From contig NZ_PEBI01000003.1 of the NCBI RefSeq assembly GCF_002802875.1, positions 124,001-188,000 of the forward strand: 64,000 nucleotides of DNA, written 5' to 3'. Made by a program: the position numbers and the translations under genes. A model generated the notes under the pieces. The model saw only the letters and a list, made by a program, of their open reading frames with translations. It made no database searches and was not told the DNA's origin. This document shows positions 16,013 through 24,732 of this stretch, in pieces. The DNA comes from Bifidobacterium primatium. Its GTDB lineage: Bacteria; Actinomycetota; Actinomycetes; Actinomycetales; Bifidobacteriaceae. How positions within the stretch are numbered: position 1 is the stretch's first letter; every line of letters starts with the position of its first letter.

Positions 16013-16336
16013 ATGGGTTATCTGCTTATCATCGACATGCTGCCCACGTATGGGCTGTTGTTCTACGTTTTGGTTTCGGTGTGCGTCTTTGTACTGCTCC
16101 ACGGCCTGCGTAAAACGTCTCTGGACCGGCGCCGGATTCGATTCGTCATGGCTGCGGCGTTGGTTGTCTCTTGGATTTGCGCCCTGTTTACCGCGTTGGT
16201 GTATGCCATGGCAACGCCAGCGTCACAGCCCGATATGGCGGACTTCTACGTCATGTACCGGCCGGCTTCGCTGGGTGTTCTCTTGGTGTTATTTCTTGCG
16301 CAGGTTGGGTATGGCATACGGGCCATACGGCGATGA
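16013..16336 (+). CDS. Small hypothetical membrane protein
   Basis: I do not recognise this protein. It has 107 residues, three hydrophobic helices (about residues 3-25, 45-68 and 82-100), and a basic stretch RKTSLDRRRIRF between the first two. GGGGAGACGTT precedes the ATG at 16013. The in-frame ATG at 15977 has no ribosome binding site. The gene is convergent with the toxin remnant downstream. It resembles orphan small membrane proteins common in accessory DNA. Confidence 0.6.
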   Translation: MGYLLIIDMLPTYGLLFYVLVSVCVFVLLHGLRKTSLDRRRIRFVMAAALVVSWICALFTALVYAMATPASQPDMADFYVMYRPASLGVLLVLFLAQVGYGIRAIRR

Positions 16337-16405
16337 TTGTTTTGCCATGCCGGGCGGTGCTTGTTTTGTGCGGTAAATGGTTCATGAGCACTTCGGGCTT
16401 CGGAT

Positions 16406-16820
16406 TTAAGATTGCACGTTCATCAGTCTGCGCATCATACGGGCGAATCCCGGCATGCCGGAATGTTTAAGCCGTTCCAGTTCTTCCCGCATGGTGCGCG
16501 GTGGATGTTTCTTTGATGCGACCAGTTCGGTCATGGCCTTGACCGCGCGTTCGGGATATGCCTCGGCGACGCCGGTCAGAAACACGTCGGGGTGACGGGC
16601 GGATAATCCGATCTTGGCGAGTTGATTCGCCGGAAAGTCCTTCAGATTGAAGGTGACGATCACATCCGCATCGCCGTTATGGGCGGCGGCGGCCACATGC
16701 CGATCGCCGGCGTCCGGCAAGACGACCTCACCGGTCAGTTCCGGAATGGAGGAGACAAGATAATACGGCTTGATGTTGCGGATGGCGGACAGATAGCGGT
16801 CAACCCAAGATGGTATCCAA
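16406..16820 (-). pseudogene. 5'-truncated PIN-domain toxin
   Basis: The frame encodes the C-terminal two thirds of a PIN-domain RNase toxin: LPDAGDRHVAAAAHNGDADVIVTFNLKDFPA holds the third and fourth acidic positions, followed by the usual HPDVFLTGVAEAYPERAV and the C-terminal helix. The N-terminal half, with the first catalytic aspartate (the DTNVL/DANVL strand), is absent. The remaining frame runs straight into the antitoxin gene out of frame. Full-length relatives have roughly 180-195 residues; only about 138 are left here. The toxin is probably inactive; a deletion of about 150-200 bp at the antitoxin-toxin junction is the simplest cause. Confidence 0.65.
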
Positions 16821-17177
16821 TCCGCCTTGGCTGGCGGCCTCGCGCATGGTCTCCAATGTCTCATGGCTGTGGGATTCCGACTTGTCGCGGTAGGCGACGA
16901 CCTGTGCTCGAGAAACCATGCGGTTGCCTTTCGCACTGTAGCGGACGAACGGAATCTCGCCGGCGTCAAGCATGCGCGCGACGGTCTTCGCCGATACGCC
17001 GAGAATCTGAGCGGCCTCACCGGTGGTAATCATTTCGGTTGAATTGTCGTGCACGATAGCCGCGAATGCGCGACGCAGCTCCTCCGCGTCCAGCGGGTAT
17101 GCTTTGCCGTCACCTGCGGTGATGTATGCAGTTCCTTTGCCGATCTGGGAAATGGGGATTGCCTCGAATACAGTCAT
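16800..17177 (-). CDS. Antitoxin with excisionase-type helix-turn-helix
   Basis: A 125-residue DNA-binding protein. After an N-terminal sheet segment, residues 48-100 form a MerR/excisionase-like helix-turn-helix: MITTGEAAQILGVSAKTVARMLDAGEIPFVR, then GNRMVSRAQVVAYRD. This architecture is the usual antitoxin partner of PIN toxins and represses its own operon. AGGAAAGG precedes the ATG. Its 3' end overlaps the truncated PIN frame by about 20 bases; its own C-terminus (GGLDTILG) may be altered by the same deletion. A gene left without its toxin is expected to decay. Confidence 0.75.
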   Translation of the reverse strand: MTVFEAIPISQIGKGTAYITAGDGKAYPLDAEELRRAFAAIVHDNSTEMITTGEAAQILGVSAKTVARMLDAGEIPFVRYSAKGNRMVSRAQVVAYRDKSESHSHETLETMREAASQGGLDTILG

Positions 17178-17418
17178 GGTGAGTCCTTTCCTGAAGCCTT
17201 GTGTCCACCCTATCCCAGATCAGACATTTCGGCAATATCGGACACATCGGACACTCTATCGACGATAAACATGCACTCTTGCCAAAAAGGAATAACCCAC
17301 ATTCACTGAAGGTGTCGAACAGCCCAGACAATCCAGACAATGAGGCGTGCACGGTTGGTCTGGCCGGTTTTCTTCAGAGTGTTGCTGATACGGGTTTTGC
17401 GAGTCCAAAAAGTTATAC

Positions 17419-17442
17419 AAGAATCAGATACATCTGATTCTT
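17419..17442. promoter_or_regulatory. 11-bp perfect inverted repeat in a 450-bp gene-free stretch
   Basis: Arms AAGAATCAGAT (17419-17429) and ATCTGATTCTT (17432-17442) are separated by AC. It lies in the gene-free region 17178-17630, upstream of the antitoxin and downstream of the MetE-like gene. A second shorter palindrome (ATCAAA-CATA-TTTGAT) follows near 17463-17478. They could be operators or relics of a mobile element. The rest of 17178-17520 is AT-rich with no gene I can support. Confidence 0.4.
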
Positions 17443-17520
17443 CCTTCAAATTACTATTCAATATCAAACATATTTGATTATTTGACGGCTACCTCCGGCA
17501 ATTATCCAGCGCACAAAAAC

Positions 17521-17582
17521 GAGAATGCCCGGTCAACCGCACACATAGTCAAATAGTCAATGTGCGGTCACCGGACATTCTC
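17521..17582 (-). terminator. Rho-independent terminator of the MetE-like gene
   Basis: Two arms of 22-23 bases (17521-17543 and 17561-17582) pair almost perfectly, with one mismatch and one bulge, around a 17-base loop. On the minus strand they are followed by a TTTTT run (A5 at 17515-17519 on the plus strand). It ends 48 bases after the stop codon of the minus-strand gene. Confidence 0.8.
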
Positions 17583-17630
17583 TCTTTACGGACAACGCTT
17601 AACCGGCGAAACACTCACCCGATCAAACGC

Positions 17631-18752
17631 TCAGTCGCCCCACACCTCGTCGGCGATGGACTTGACGAGGGCGATCTTGGCCCACTGCTGCTCCTCGGTG
17701 AGCTTGTTGCCCTCCTCGGTGGAGGCGAAGCCGCACTGCGTGGACAGGCACAGACGTTCGAGCGGCACGTACTGAGCGGCCTCCTCGATTCGGGCCTTGA
17801 TGGCGGCCGGGTCCTCGAGCTCGGGCGTCTTCGACGTGATGAGGCCAAGCACCACCTTCTTGTCCTCGGAGAGTTCGGCGAGCGGCGCGAAGTCGCCGGA
17901 ACGGTCGTCGTCGAACTCGAGGTAGTAGGCGTTGACGTTCTCCTTGCCGAACAGGTTCGCCGCCACGGGCGCGTAGCCACCGGAGGAAAGCCACGTGGAG
18001 TGGAAGTTGCCGCGGCACACATGCGTGTTGATGGCGAGGTCGGCGGGCTGGCCATCGATCACCGCGTTGATGATGTCGAGGTTCTGCCGCTGCAGGCGTT
18101 CGGCGTCCTCGTCGCTCCAGCCGAGGCGCTCGCGCACGGCCGGGTCGCACAGGCGGGTCCACGTACAGTCGTCGAACTGCACGTTGCGGCAGCCGGCCTC
18201 GTACAGGTCGGCGATGGTCTGGCGGTAGGCCTTGACGATGTCGGCGGCGAGCGCCTCGTCGGTGGCGTAGAACTCGTCGTACGGGTAGGCGACCTTGTTG
18301 CCGGTGAGCACGAACAGGGTCTGTGCGGGCGAAGGCATGGTCTGGCGGGCCACGGTGTTCTCGTCCTCGAACTGCTTGACGAACTTGAAGTGTTCGACGA
18401 ACGGATGGTTGTGGCCGTCGAGTTTGCCGGTCACGGCGGCGGTGTCGGCGGGGGTGACCTCGTCGTGGAAGGCGACGCGGTGGGCCGCGGCCTTGTGCTC
18501 CACGCCGGCGAAGCCCCACATGAAGTCGAAGTGCCACCAGCGACGGCGGAACTCGCCGTCGGTGATCACGTGCAGGCCGGCCTGCTTCTGCTTGGCGACC
18601 AGCTCCTTGATGGCCTTGTCCTCGACGGCCTTGAGCGCCGCCGCGTCGATGCTGCCGGCCTCGTAGTCCGCGCGGGCCTGCTTGAGGGCCTCGGGACGCA
18701 GGTAGCTGCCCACCACGTCGGCGTGGAAGGGTGCGTTGCTCGCATATGCCAT
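17631..18752 (-). CDS. Short MetE-like cobalamin-independent methyltransferase (YxjG/YxjH type)
   Basis: A 373-residue protein covering only the catalytic C-terminal half of cobalamin-independent methionine synthase, a form annotated as 5-methyltetrahydropteroyltriglutamate-homocysteine methyltransferase. Zn ligands are visible: HVCRGN (His and Cys) near residue 230 and the late Cys in STQCGFAS near 338. Other marks are DGEFRRRWW and VQFDDCTWTRL. Short forms may use methyl donors other than folate. GGAG precedes the ATG at 18752. The 165 bases upstream hold no recognisable riboswitch. A strong terminator follows. Confidence 0.85.
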   Translation of the reverse strand: MAYASNAPFHADVVGSYLRPEALKQARADYEAGSIDAAALKAVEDKAIKELVAKQKQAGLHVITDGEFRRRWWHFDFMWGFAGVEHKAAAHRVAFHDEVTPADTAAVTGKLDGHNHPFVEHFKFVKQFEDENTVARQTMPSPAQTLFVLTGNKVAYPYDEFYATDEALAADIVKAYRQTIADLYEAGCRNVQFDDCTWTRLCDPAVRERLGWSDEDAERLQRQNLDIINAVIDGQPADLAINTHVCRGNFHSTWLSSGGYAPVAANLFGKENVNAYYLEFDDDRSGDFAPLAELSEDKKVVLGLITSKTPELEDPAAIKARIEEAAQYVPLERLCLSTQCGFASTEEGNKLTEEQQWAKIALVKSIADEVWGD

Positions 18753-18918
18753 GGTTGCTCCATTTCCTCGGAAAATCGTTTGACCGCGATCGCCGCCGAA
18801 CTCGGACGGCGCACCGCAATGCTGACTTTGGTACCTTACCGCGATTCCGTGGATTGTGCGCGGGCGTCCCTTATCGCGGACAGCCCCTATTCTCCGAATT
18901 CGGGCCTGGCTTTCGAAA

Positions 18919-19566
18919 TCAGCCTATGGCGTTGCCCGCTTCGGCGGCGATCTGGGTCAGAGCCTCGCCATCGGGGATGGTGGCGTGGCTGCGGCATCGG
19001 ATCCATTCGCCGAAGATCTCGATGAGCGTGTTGACGGCGATGGCATAGCGCAGTCGGGTGGCGAATCCCTCGGCGTCCTCATCGTCGGCGGGGAACATGT
19101 CGGCAAGTATCGCCGACCATTGGGGTATCCGTGCGAACATGGCGCTACGCAGCGTATCGGTGTCGTTAATGATGGTGAGGCCTCGTGCCAGCGACTCATA
19201 TTGTTCATCGTCGAGCCGGTTCGCGACCTCCTCGACGACGATCGAGGCGATGACGAACGGCGACGTGGGCGACGGCTTGTCTGCCGTCCTCGCCTCGATC
19301 GCGGACGCCAGTTCCGCGATCTGCGGGGGCTCGATGACAAGATCCTCTTTCTTGGGGTAATAGCGGAACAGTGTGATCGGGGTCACGTTCGCCGTCTTGG
19401 CGATCTGCTGGACGGTGACCTCGTCGTAGCCGTGTTCGAGGAAGAGTCCGATGGCGGCCTGTCGGATGCGTTTGCGGGTCTGCCGCTTCTTCTCCCGCTG
19501 CCATTGCTCGCGGGATGAGACCGCCTTCGCCGATACTCCCCTGGCGTTGCTGTGCTCCGATGTCAT
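18919..19566 (-). CDS. TetR family transcriptional regulator
   Basis: A 215-residue repressor-type protein. The N-terminal helix-turn-helix is standard TetR: RIRQAAIGLFLEHGYDEVTVQQIAKTANVTPITLFRYYPKKEDLV (about residues 33-77). The C-terminal ligand domain is divergent, as usual. AAGGAAAGGAC precedes the ATG at 19566. It lies 126 bases downstream of an MFS exporter gene on the same strand, so it probably controls that exporter. A CATAC-N6-GTATG dyad lies in the gap near 19596. Confidence 0.88.
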   Translation of the reverse strand: MTSEHSNARGVSAKAVSSREQWQREKKRQTRKRIRQAAIGLFLEHGYDEVTVQQIAKTANVTPITLFRYYPKKEDLVIEPPQIAELASAIEARTADKPSPTSPFVIASIVVEEVANRLDDEQYESLARGLTIINDTDTLRSAMFARIPQWSAILADMFPADDEDAEGFATRLRYAIAVNTLIEIFGEWIRCRSHATIPDGEALTQIAAEAGNAIG

Positions 19567-19692
19567 GCCTGGCGTCCTTTCCTTCGAACCCTTTCATACT
19601 ATGCCGTATGTCATTTACCTTGTCGTAATGGGTTGCGAACGTGTTACCGAGGGCCGGTTGTCGCCGCGACATACGTGCGGGAAGGGCCGGTG

Positions 19693-20925
19693 TCACGCCT
19701 GTTCGGAGGATTCCGCAGGCGTGGTGTAGCGGACCGTGGCGAGGTAGAGGATCCATGCGAGGGGCATGGCGAGCATGAACAGCGGGTAGAACCATTCGAT
19801 GGGCATATTGCCGTACAGCAGGCCGCCGATGATGGGCCCCAACGACATGCCGAGGTCGATGCCTGCATAATACGTGCTGTTGGCGATGCCGCTGCGTGCC
19901 TTGCCTGCGATGATGACGGCCTGCGCCTGGGTGACCGAGCTCATGATGCCATAGCTGCCGGCCATGAGAACCGCGGCGAGGATGAGCGGTATGTCGTTGC
20001 GCATGAGGTCGAGGCACAGCAGTGTGGCGAGCATGAGCAGCGAGCAGACGCGCATGAAGAACCGGAAGCTCTTCTCGTCGAACAGGTCGCGCAGGGTGAC
20101 TCGCATGATGAGCAGGGCCACGGCGTAGAGCGGGAAGAACAGACTGACCTCGACGGCCAGGTGCCGTGCCGACACGTAGGAGACGAGGAACGACTGTGTG
20201 GCGAAATACGGGATGGCGAACAGCATGAACACGAGCGAGAGCGGCACGACGCGCGGTTCGACGATGCTGCGGATGCCGAACCGATGCGAAGCACGCTCCG
20301 TTTTGGCGGAGGCTGTCGAAGCCGGGGACTTCTTCGCCACCGGCCGTCCACCGTTGCGCACGAACAATACGGAGACCACCATGAACACGGCGACGACGGC
20401 GGAGATGAGGAACGTGTGCCGGTAGCCGATGACCTGCTGCGCCTTGATGCCGATAGCGGGGCCGATGGCCATGGCCAGTGCGTTCATGGTGCCGTAGAGC
20501 CCCATGCCGGCGCCCATGTGACGGATGGGCAGCAGCAGCGACATCCATGTGGCGAGGCAGACCGAACAGCAGGCGAAGCCGACGCCGTTGACCATGCGTG
20601 CGGCGATGAGCGACGCCGGGTTGGAGGCGAGCGAATACCAGATGCTGGCCACGAGGTAGAGTGCCGAGCCGATGCCGACGAGCATGCGTTTGCTGGTCTT
20701 GTCGGCGAGGTTGCCGGCGATGGGCCGGCAGAACAGGGCGATGATGTTCATCATGCCGGAGACGACGCCCATGAGCGCGCCCGATGCGCCGAGATGCTCG
20801 GAGTAGCCGGCCATCAGCGGCGTGGCAAGCATGTTGCTGGCCATGAAGCAGAATGTCGCGACCATGACCAGGACCACATCTCGGGTGAGCAGTCTGTCGT
20901 CGTTGTTTTTCGTCAACGTTCTCAT
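19693..20925 (-). CDS. MFS transporter (drug-efflux-like)
   Basis: A 410-residue major facilitator protein with 12 predicted helices split into two six-helix halves by a charged central loop (GGRPVAKKSPASTASAKTERASHR). The loop after helix 2 carries RPIAGNLADKTSKR, the MFS motif A pattern. Similar to multidrug or sugar-efflux transporters; the substrate is unknown. The start has CCGGAG immediately before it, so the ribosome binding site is weakly placed. The dyad CATAT-CA-ATATG at 20951-20962, 26 bases upstream, is a possible operator. Neighbouring TetR gene suggests inducible export. Confidence 0.87.
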   Translation of the reverse strand: MRTLTKNNDDRLLTRDVVLVMVATFCFMASNMLATPLMAGYSEHLGASGALMGVVSGMMNIIALFCRPIAGNLADKTSKRMLVGIGSALYLVASIWYSLASNPASLIAARMVNGVGFACCSVCLATWMSLLLPIRHMGAGMGLYGTMNALAMAIGPAIGIKAQQVIGYRHTFLISAVVAVFMVVSVLFVRNGGRPVAKKSPASTASAKTERASHRFGIRSIVEPRVVPLSLVFMLFAIPYFATQSFLVSYVSARHLAVEVSLFFPLYAVALLIMRVTLRDLFDEKSFRFFMRVCSLLMLATLLCLDLMRNDIPLILAAVLMAGSYGIMSSVTQAQAVIIAGKARSGIANSTYYAGIDLGMSLGPIIGGLLYGNMPIEWFYPLFMLAMPLAWILYLATVRYTTPAESSEQA

Positions 20926-20963
20926 CTCCGGAAATAACTCATATGATGTTCATATCAATATGA

Positions 20964-20995
20964 AAGCCCTCCCCCTTTTGTCGCGGGGAGGGCTT
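20964..20995 (-). terminator. Terminator of the pyrimidine operon
   Basis: Arms AAGCCCTCCCC (20964-20974) and GGGGAGGGCTT (20985-20995) form a perfect 11-bp stem with a 10-base loop, 31 bases after the pyrE stop. On the minus strand it is followed by a short TTTCATATT tract. Confidence 0.7.
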
Positions 20996-21026
20996 GCGTG
21001 TGTGGAAACGCTTACGCTGCCGGTTA

Positions 21027-21728
21027 TCAGGCGCCGTAGCGTTCGAGGTAGGCGTCGGCCGCGGCCTTGATCTCGTCCGTGACGTACGGGGTACCGTCGG
21101 CCGTATTGATGCGCCGGCCGGCTTCGAAGATCTCACGCACGTTGGCGATGGCGAAGACGGGGAAGCCGAACTCCTGTTCGACGGCCTTGACGGCGGAGAG
21201 GTCGGAGTCCTTGGTCTTCTCCATGCGGTCGACGGAGAGCACGAGGCCTACGACCTCCACGTTCGCCTCGGCCTTGAGCTTGGGGATGACCTCGCGCACG
21301 GCGGTGCCGGCGGTCATCACGTCGTCGACGAGCAGCACCTTCATTCCGTCGGTCAGCTGGGTGCCGACCATCATGCCGCCGTCGCCGTGGTCCTTCTTCT
21401 CCTTGCGGTCGAAGGTGTAGCCGACCTCCATGCCGTGGGCGGAGGTCAATGCGATGGCGGTGGAGACGCCGAGCGGGATGCCCTTGTATGCGGGGCCGAA
21501 CACGGTGTCGATGTCCTTGGGCAGGTTGCCGGCTTCGATTTCGGCGGCGATCTTCTCGGCGTAGAATGCGCCGATCGTGGCGATCTTGCGGCCGTCGTTG
21601 AAGGCGCCGGCGTTGATGAAGTACGGGGACTTGCGGCCGGACTTGAGAGTGAATTCGCCGAACTTCAGCGCCTTGGATTCGAGCAGGAACTGTGTGAAGC
21701 GGATGTCGAGCGATGCGGTGTCGGTCAT
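21027..21728 (-). CDS. pyrE: Orotate phosphoribosyltransferase
   Basis: Converts orotate and PRPP to orotidine 5'-phosphate, step five of UMP synthesis. The 233-residue protein has the PRPP-binding motif [16 protein letters not shown] (about residues 133-148), [11 protein letters not shown], and [16 protein letters not shown] near the N-terminus, all diagnostic for PyrE. AAGGAGAAAGAG precedes the ATG at 21728; upstream in-frame sequence belongs to the pyrD region in another frame. It is the last gene of the operon, 25 bases after pyrD, with a terminator behind it. Confidence 0.96.
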   Translation of the reverse strand: MTDTASLDIRFTQFLLESKALKFGEFTLKSGRKSPYFINAGAFNDGRKIATIGAFYAEKIAAEIEAGNLPKDIDTVFGPAYKGIPLGVSTAIALTSAHGMEVGYTFDRKEKKDHGDGGMMVGTQLTDGMKVLLVDDVMTAGTAVREVIPKLKAEANVEVVGLVLSVDRMEKTKDSDLSAVKAVEQEFGFPVFAIANVREIFEAGRRINTADGTPYVTDEIKAAADAYLERYGA

Positions 21729-21753
21729 GTCTCTTTCTCCTTGTGATGTGATG

Positions 21754-22716
21754 TCAGCGCCAGGTCTTGCCTTCGGCGAGTTTGGCGGCGAGTTCCGGAC
21801 GGTCGTCGAGCAGGTCGTCGAGCTCGCAGGCGACGCGCAGCGGCGCGACGGGGTCGAACAGGGCGGCCGCGCCCACCTCGACGGCGTTCGCTCCTGCATA
21901 CAGATATTCGAGGGCCTTTTCGCCGCTGTCGACGCCGCCGATGCCGATGATCGGAATGTCGGGCAGTGCGGAACGTACCTGCCATACGCGTGCCAGGCCG
22001 ATGGGCAGCACAGCCGGTCCGGAGACGCCGCCGGTCACATGGTCGATGATCGGCTTGCCGGTGCGGGTGTTGATGCGCATGCCGACGATGGTGTTGATAA
22101 GACTCAGTGCGTCGGCGCCGGCCTCCACGGCCGCGCGTGCGGGCACGGTGATGTCGGTGACGTTCGGCGTGAGCTTGACGATCATGGGCTTGTCGGTCAT
22201 CTTGCGCAGCCGGGTGATGAGCCGGCTCAACGCCACGGGGTCGGTGCCGACGCTCATGCCACCGGCGGAGACGTTCGGACAGCTCACGTTGATCTCCAGC
22301 ATGTCGGCCGGCGAGTCGGCGAGCTTGGCCACGACCTCGGCGTAATCGTCGTCACTGTGGCCGGCCACGTTGGACACGACGTTCGCGCCGATCTTCTTGA
22401 GCTTGGGCAGGTCGTCGACGAGGTAATGGTCGACGCCCGGGTTCTGCAGGCCCACGGCGTTGATGTTGCAGGCGGGGCCTTCGGCGGTGCGCACGCCGGG
22501 ATTGCCCTCCCACGGGACCGGGGAGACGCCCTTGGTGGTCACGGCGCCGAGCTGGCTCACGTCGTAGAACCAGCGAACGGCCGCATACTGGAAGGTGCCG
22601 GATGCGGTGCCCACGGGGTTCTTCCAGGGCACGCCCGCCACCACGGTGGGATGTTTCCACTCGTGGTCGTACAGGTCCATGGTTTCGGTTTCGGGATTCG
22701 CTGCGGTCACGGTCAT
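21754..22716 (-). CDS. pyrD: Dihydroorotate dehydrogenase, type 1B catalytic subunit
   Basis: Oxidises dihydroorotate to orotate (FMN enzyme), step four of UMP synthesis. The 320-residue protein shows [20 protein letters not shown], the active-site cysteine loop [14 protein letters not shown], and [21 protein letters not shown] (phosphate-binding). Type 1B enzymes need the PyrK electron-transfer subunit, which is encoded just upstream. GGGAGTGAAG precedes the ATG at 22716, and pyrK ends at 22722, leaving five bases between the genes. Confidence 0.96.
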   Translation of the reverse strand: MTVTAANPETETMDLYDHEWKHPTVVAGVPWKNPVGTASGTFQYAAVRWFYDVSQLGAVTTKGVSPVPWEGNPGVRTAEGPACNINAVGLQNPGVDHYLVDDLPKLKKIGANVVSNVAGHSDDDYAEVVAKLADSPADMLEINVSCPNVSAGGMSVGTDPVALSRLITRLRKMTDKPMIVKLTPNVTDITVPARAAVEAGADALSLINTIVGMRINTRTGKPIIDHVTGGVSGPAVLPIGLARVWQVRSALPDIPIIGIGGVDSGEKALEYLYAGANAVEVGAAALFDPVAPLRVACELDDLLDDRPELAAKLAEGKTWR

Positions 22717-22721
22717 GGACT

Positions 22722-23570
22722 TCACTCCCATCCAAGCTGTTCTCGGGTGAATACGGGTCCGTCCGCGCAGACCTTGAGCCTGCCGTTCACGGTGTCGGTG
22801 GTGCACAGCACGCAGGTGCCGTAGCCGCAGCCCATGCGCTGTTCGAGGCTGAGCTGGCAGGGGATGTCGCGCTTGGCTGCCCAGGAGGCCACGGCCTTCA
22901 TCATGGGCAGCGGCCCGCAGGAGAGGATCACCGGGGGCAGGTCGCCGTCCTTCAACTCGTCCTCGATGCGGTCGAGCAGCGTGACCACGTTGCCTTCCGA
23001 CTCGTCGATGCTGTAGGTGCGGTCGGCGTAGCGGTCCACGTATTCGTCGGCGAAATGGTTCTTACGGTAGCCGAACACGGCGGTGGATTCGCTGTTTTCG
23101 TCGCCGGCGATGTGCTGGGCGGCGTGGATGAGCGGCGGTACGCCGAGGCCTCCGGCCACCAGCACGTAGTTCGCAGGCTCCTTGGTGTTGAAGGGATGGC
23201 CGAGCGGACCCATCACGTCGATGACGTCGCCGGCCTTGAGCTCGGCGAACTCGCCGGTGCCCTTGCCGACGACGGCGAAGATGAAGCTCACCAGGTCGTC
23301 CTGGATCTCGCTGATGCCGAACGGACGGGGCATGGGCTTCATGGGATCGTGGGTGAAGAAGTCCACGAACTGGGCGGGGCGTCCATGCGCGGCGATGTAC
23401 GGATCGCGGATGGTCATACGCATCACGCCGGAATCGAGTTCGGTGATGTCTGCGATCTCAACGGTGTGGCGGGGCGGGAAAAACCCATGGGCGACCGCCG
23501 CGTCGACGACGGCCCTGCCATGTGCCAGCCGCTCCTCCGTGGCAGTCGGGATGAACGTGTCTGCGGTCAA
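22722..23570 (-). CDS. pyrK: Dihydroorotate dehydrogenase electron-transfer subunit
   Basis: Carries electrons from dihydroorotate via FAD and a [2Fe-2S] cluster to NAD. The 282-residue protein has the flavin domain (MPRPFGISE), the NAD domain (LVAGGLGVPPLI, ILSCGPLPMM), and the cluster cysteines CGYGTCVLC plus CADGPVF near the C-terminus. It starts with TTG at 23570, with AAGGAGAG about ten bases upstream; no ATG in the frame keeps the full domain. It partners the type 1B PyrD encoded directly downstream. Confidence 0.94.
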   Translation of the reverse strand: MTADTFIPTATEERLAHGRAVVDAAVAHGFFPPRHTVEIADITELDSGVMRMTIRDPYIAAHGRPAQFVDFFTHDPMKPMPRPFGISEIQDDLVSFIFAVVGKGTGEFAELKAGDVIDVMGPLGHPFNTKEPANYVLVAGGLGVPPLIHAAQHIAGDENSESTAVFGYRKNHFADEYVDRYADRTYSIDESEGNVVTLLDRIEDELKDGDLPPVILSCGPLPMMKAVASWAAKRDIPCQLSLEQRMGCGYGTCVLCTTDTVNGRLKVCADGPVFTREQLGWE

Positions 23571-23591
23571 AGTCTCTGCTCTCCTTCAGGT

Positions 23592-24671
23592 TCAGTGCTG
23601 CAGGGCGGAATCGAGGTCGTCTCGCATGCGTTCGGCGGCTTCCCTCGCGCTTTCGCCTACGATCTGCAGCGCCTCGTCAAGGTCAAGGTCCTCGCTGTAG
23701 GCGGGGTTCTTCTTCCAGGCGCCGATGATACCACGGGAAGAATTCACGATTGCGCCCGAACCGTTGCCATCGAACATACGTGCCACGTCGGCGGCGGTGC
23801 CGCCCTGTGCGCCATAACCGGGCACGAGGAAGAACGTATGCGGCATCCGCTCGCGCAGCTGCGCGCCCTCTTCGGGGTGGGTGGCTCCCACGACGGCACC
23901 GGCACGCGAGTATCCGTGCTCGCCGATGGTGTCGGCGCCCCACTGTTCGACCAGGTCGGCGACGTGCTCGTAGACGCGGCCGCCGTTCTTGAGCTCCAGC
24001 TCCTGGATCTCGCTGCTGGAGGGGTTCGAGGTGCGCACGAGGATGAACACGTCCTTGTCGGTGGCCGTGGCGGCGTTGATGAACGGCGTGATGCCGTCGG
24101 TGCCGAGATACGGGTTCACGGTGACGGCGTCCTCGTACCATTCGGAGCCGAACTGGAATTCATCGCCGTTCTCGTCGTAGTCCTCCACATCGACGGCAAG
24201 GGCGGCGGCGTTGCGCTGCACGTTCTCGATCTCGTCCTCGCTGGCCACGTCGGCGAACCGCAGCGGGAAGCCGCTCAGATGGTGGGCGTAGGCTTCGGCC
24301 GTCGAGCCGATGTCGCCGCGCTTGACGTCGCCGAGCACATACAGGCCGTTGTCCTGCGCGTACTTGCAGGTGCGCGCGTACATCCACAGTCCGGCCTCGC
24401 CCAATGCCTCGTACATGGCGATCTGCGGCTTGACCGCGGGGACGATGTCCTTCACCGCGTCGATGATCGTGGTGTTGAACTTGAGATACATGGCGGCGAA
24501 GTTGATGGACCATGCGGCCTCCGCCTCCATGGGGTTGCCCATCTCGCTTTCGCTGACGGTCGCCTCTCGCGCGTGGTCGATGAGCTGCTTGGGCAGCAGC
24601 GCCGGCTTCGGGTCGAGTCCGACGACGCTGGGGTTGTTCTTCGCCGCGATGGCGTCGATTAGGCGGTCCAT
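23592..24671 (-). CDS. pyrF: Orotidine 5'-phosphate decarboxylase, type 2
   Basis: Makes UMP from OMP, the last step of the pathway. The 359-residue protein is the longer actinobacterial type: N-terminal NPSVVGLDPKP, the catalytic lysine in GLYVLGDVKRGDIGSTAEAYA, then VNPYLGTDGI, and VPGYGAQGG near the phosphate-binding end. It is longer than typical type 2 enzymes because of an acidic insertion (residues about 150-180, rich in E and D) before VNPYLG. The ATG at 24671 begins MDRLIDAIAAKNNP; GGAAAGGA lies rather far upstream (13 bases). Confidence 0.94.
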   Translation of the reverse strand: MDRLIDAIAAKNNPSVVGLDPKPALLPKQLIDHAREATVSESEMGNPMEAEAAWSINFAAMYLKFNTTIIDAVKDIVPAVKPQIAMYEALGEAGLWMYARTCKYAQDNGLYVLGDVKRGDIGSTAEAYAHHLSGFPLRFADVASEDEIENVQRNAAALAVDVEDYDENGDEFQFGSEWYEDAVTVNPYLGTDGITPFINAATATDKDVFILVRTSNPSSSEIQELELKNGGRVYEHVADLVEQWGADTIGEHGYSRAGAVVGATHPEEGAQLRERMPHTFFLVPGYGAQGGTAADVARMFDGNGSGAIVNSSRGIIGAWKKNPAYSEDLDLDEALQIVGESAREAAERMRDDLDSALQH

Positions 24672-24732
24672 GAGTGTTCTTGTGTCCTTTCCGGGGAACG
24701 AATGAAGAATCGGGAAAACGTGAAGACGCGTC

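Noticed and set aside
18753-18918. Possible SAM or SAH riboswitch before the MetE-like gene
   Set aside because: I could not fit any known SAM/SAH riboswitch core to this stretch.
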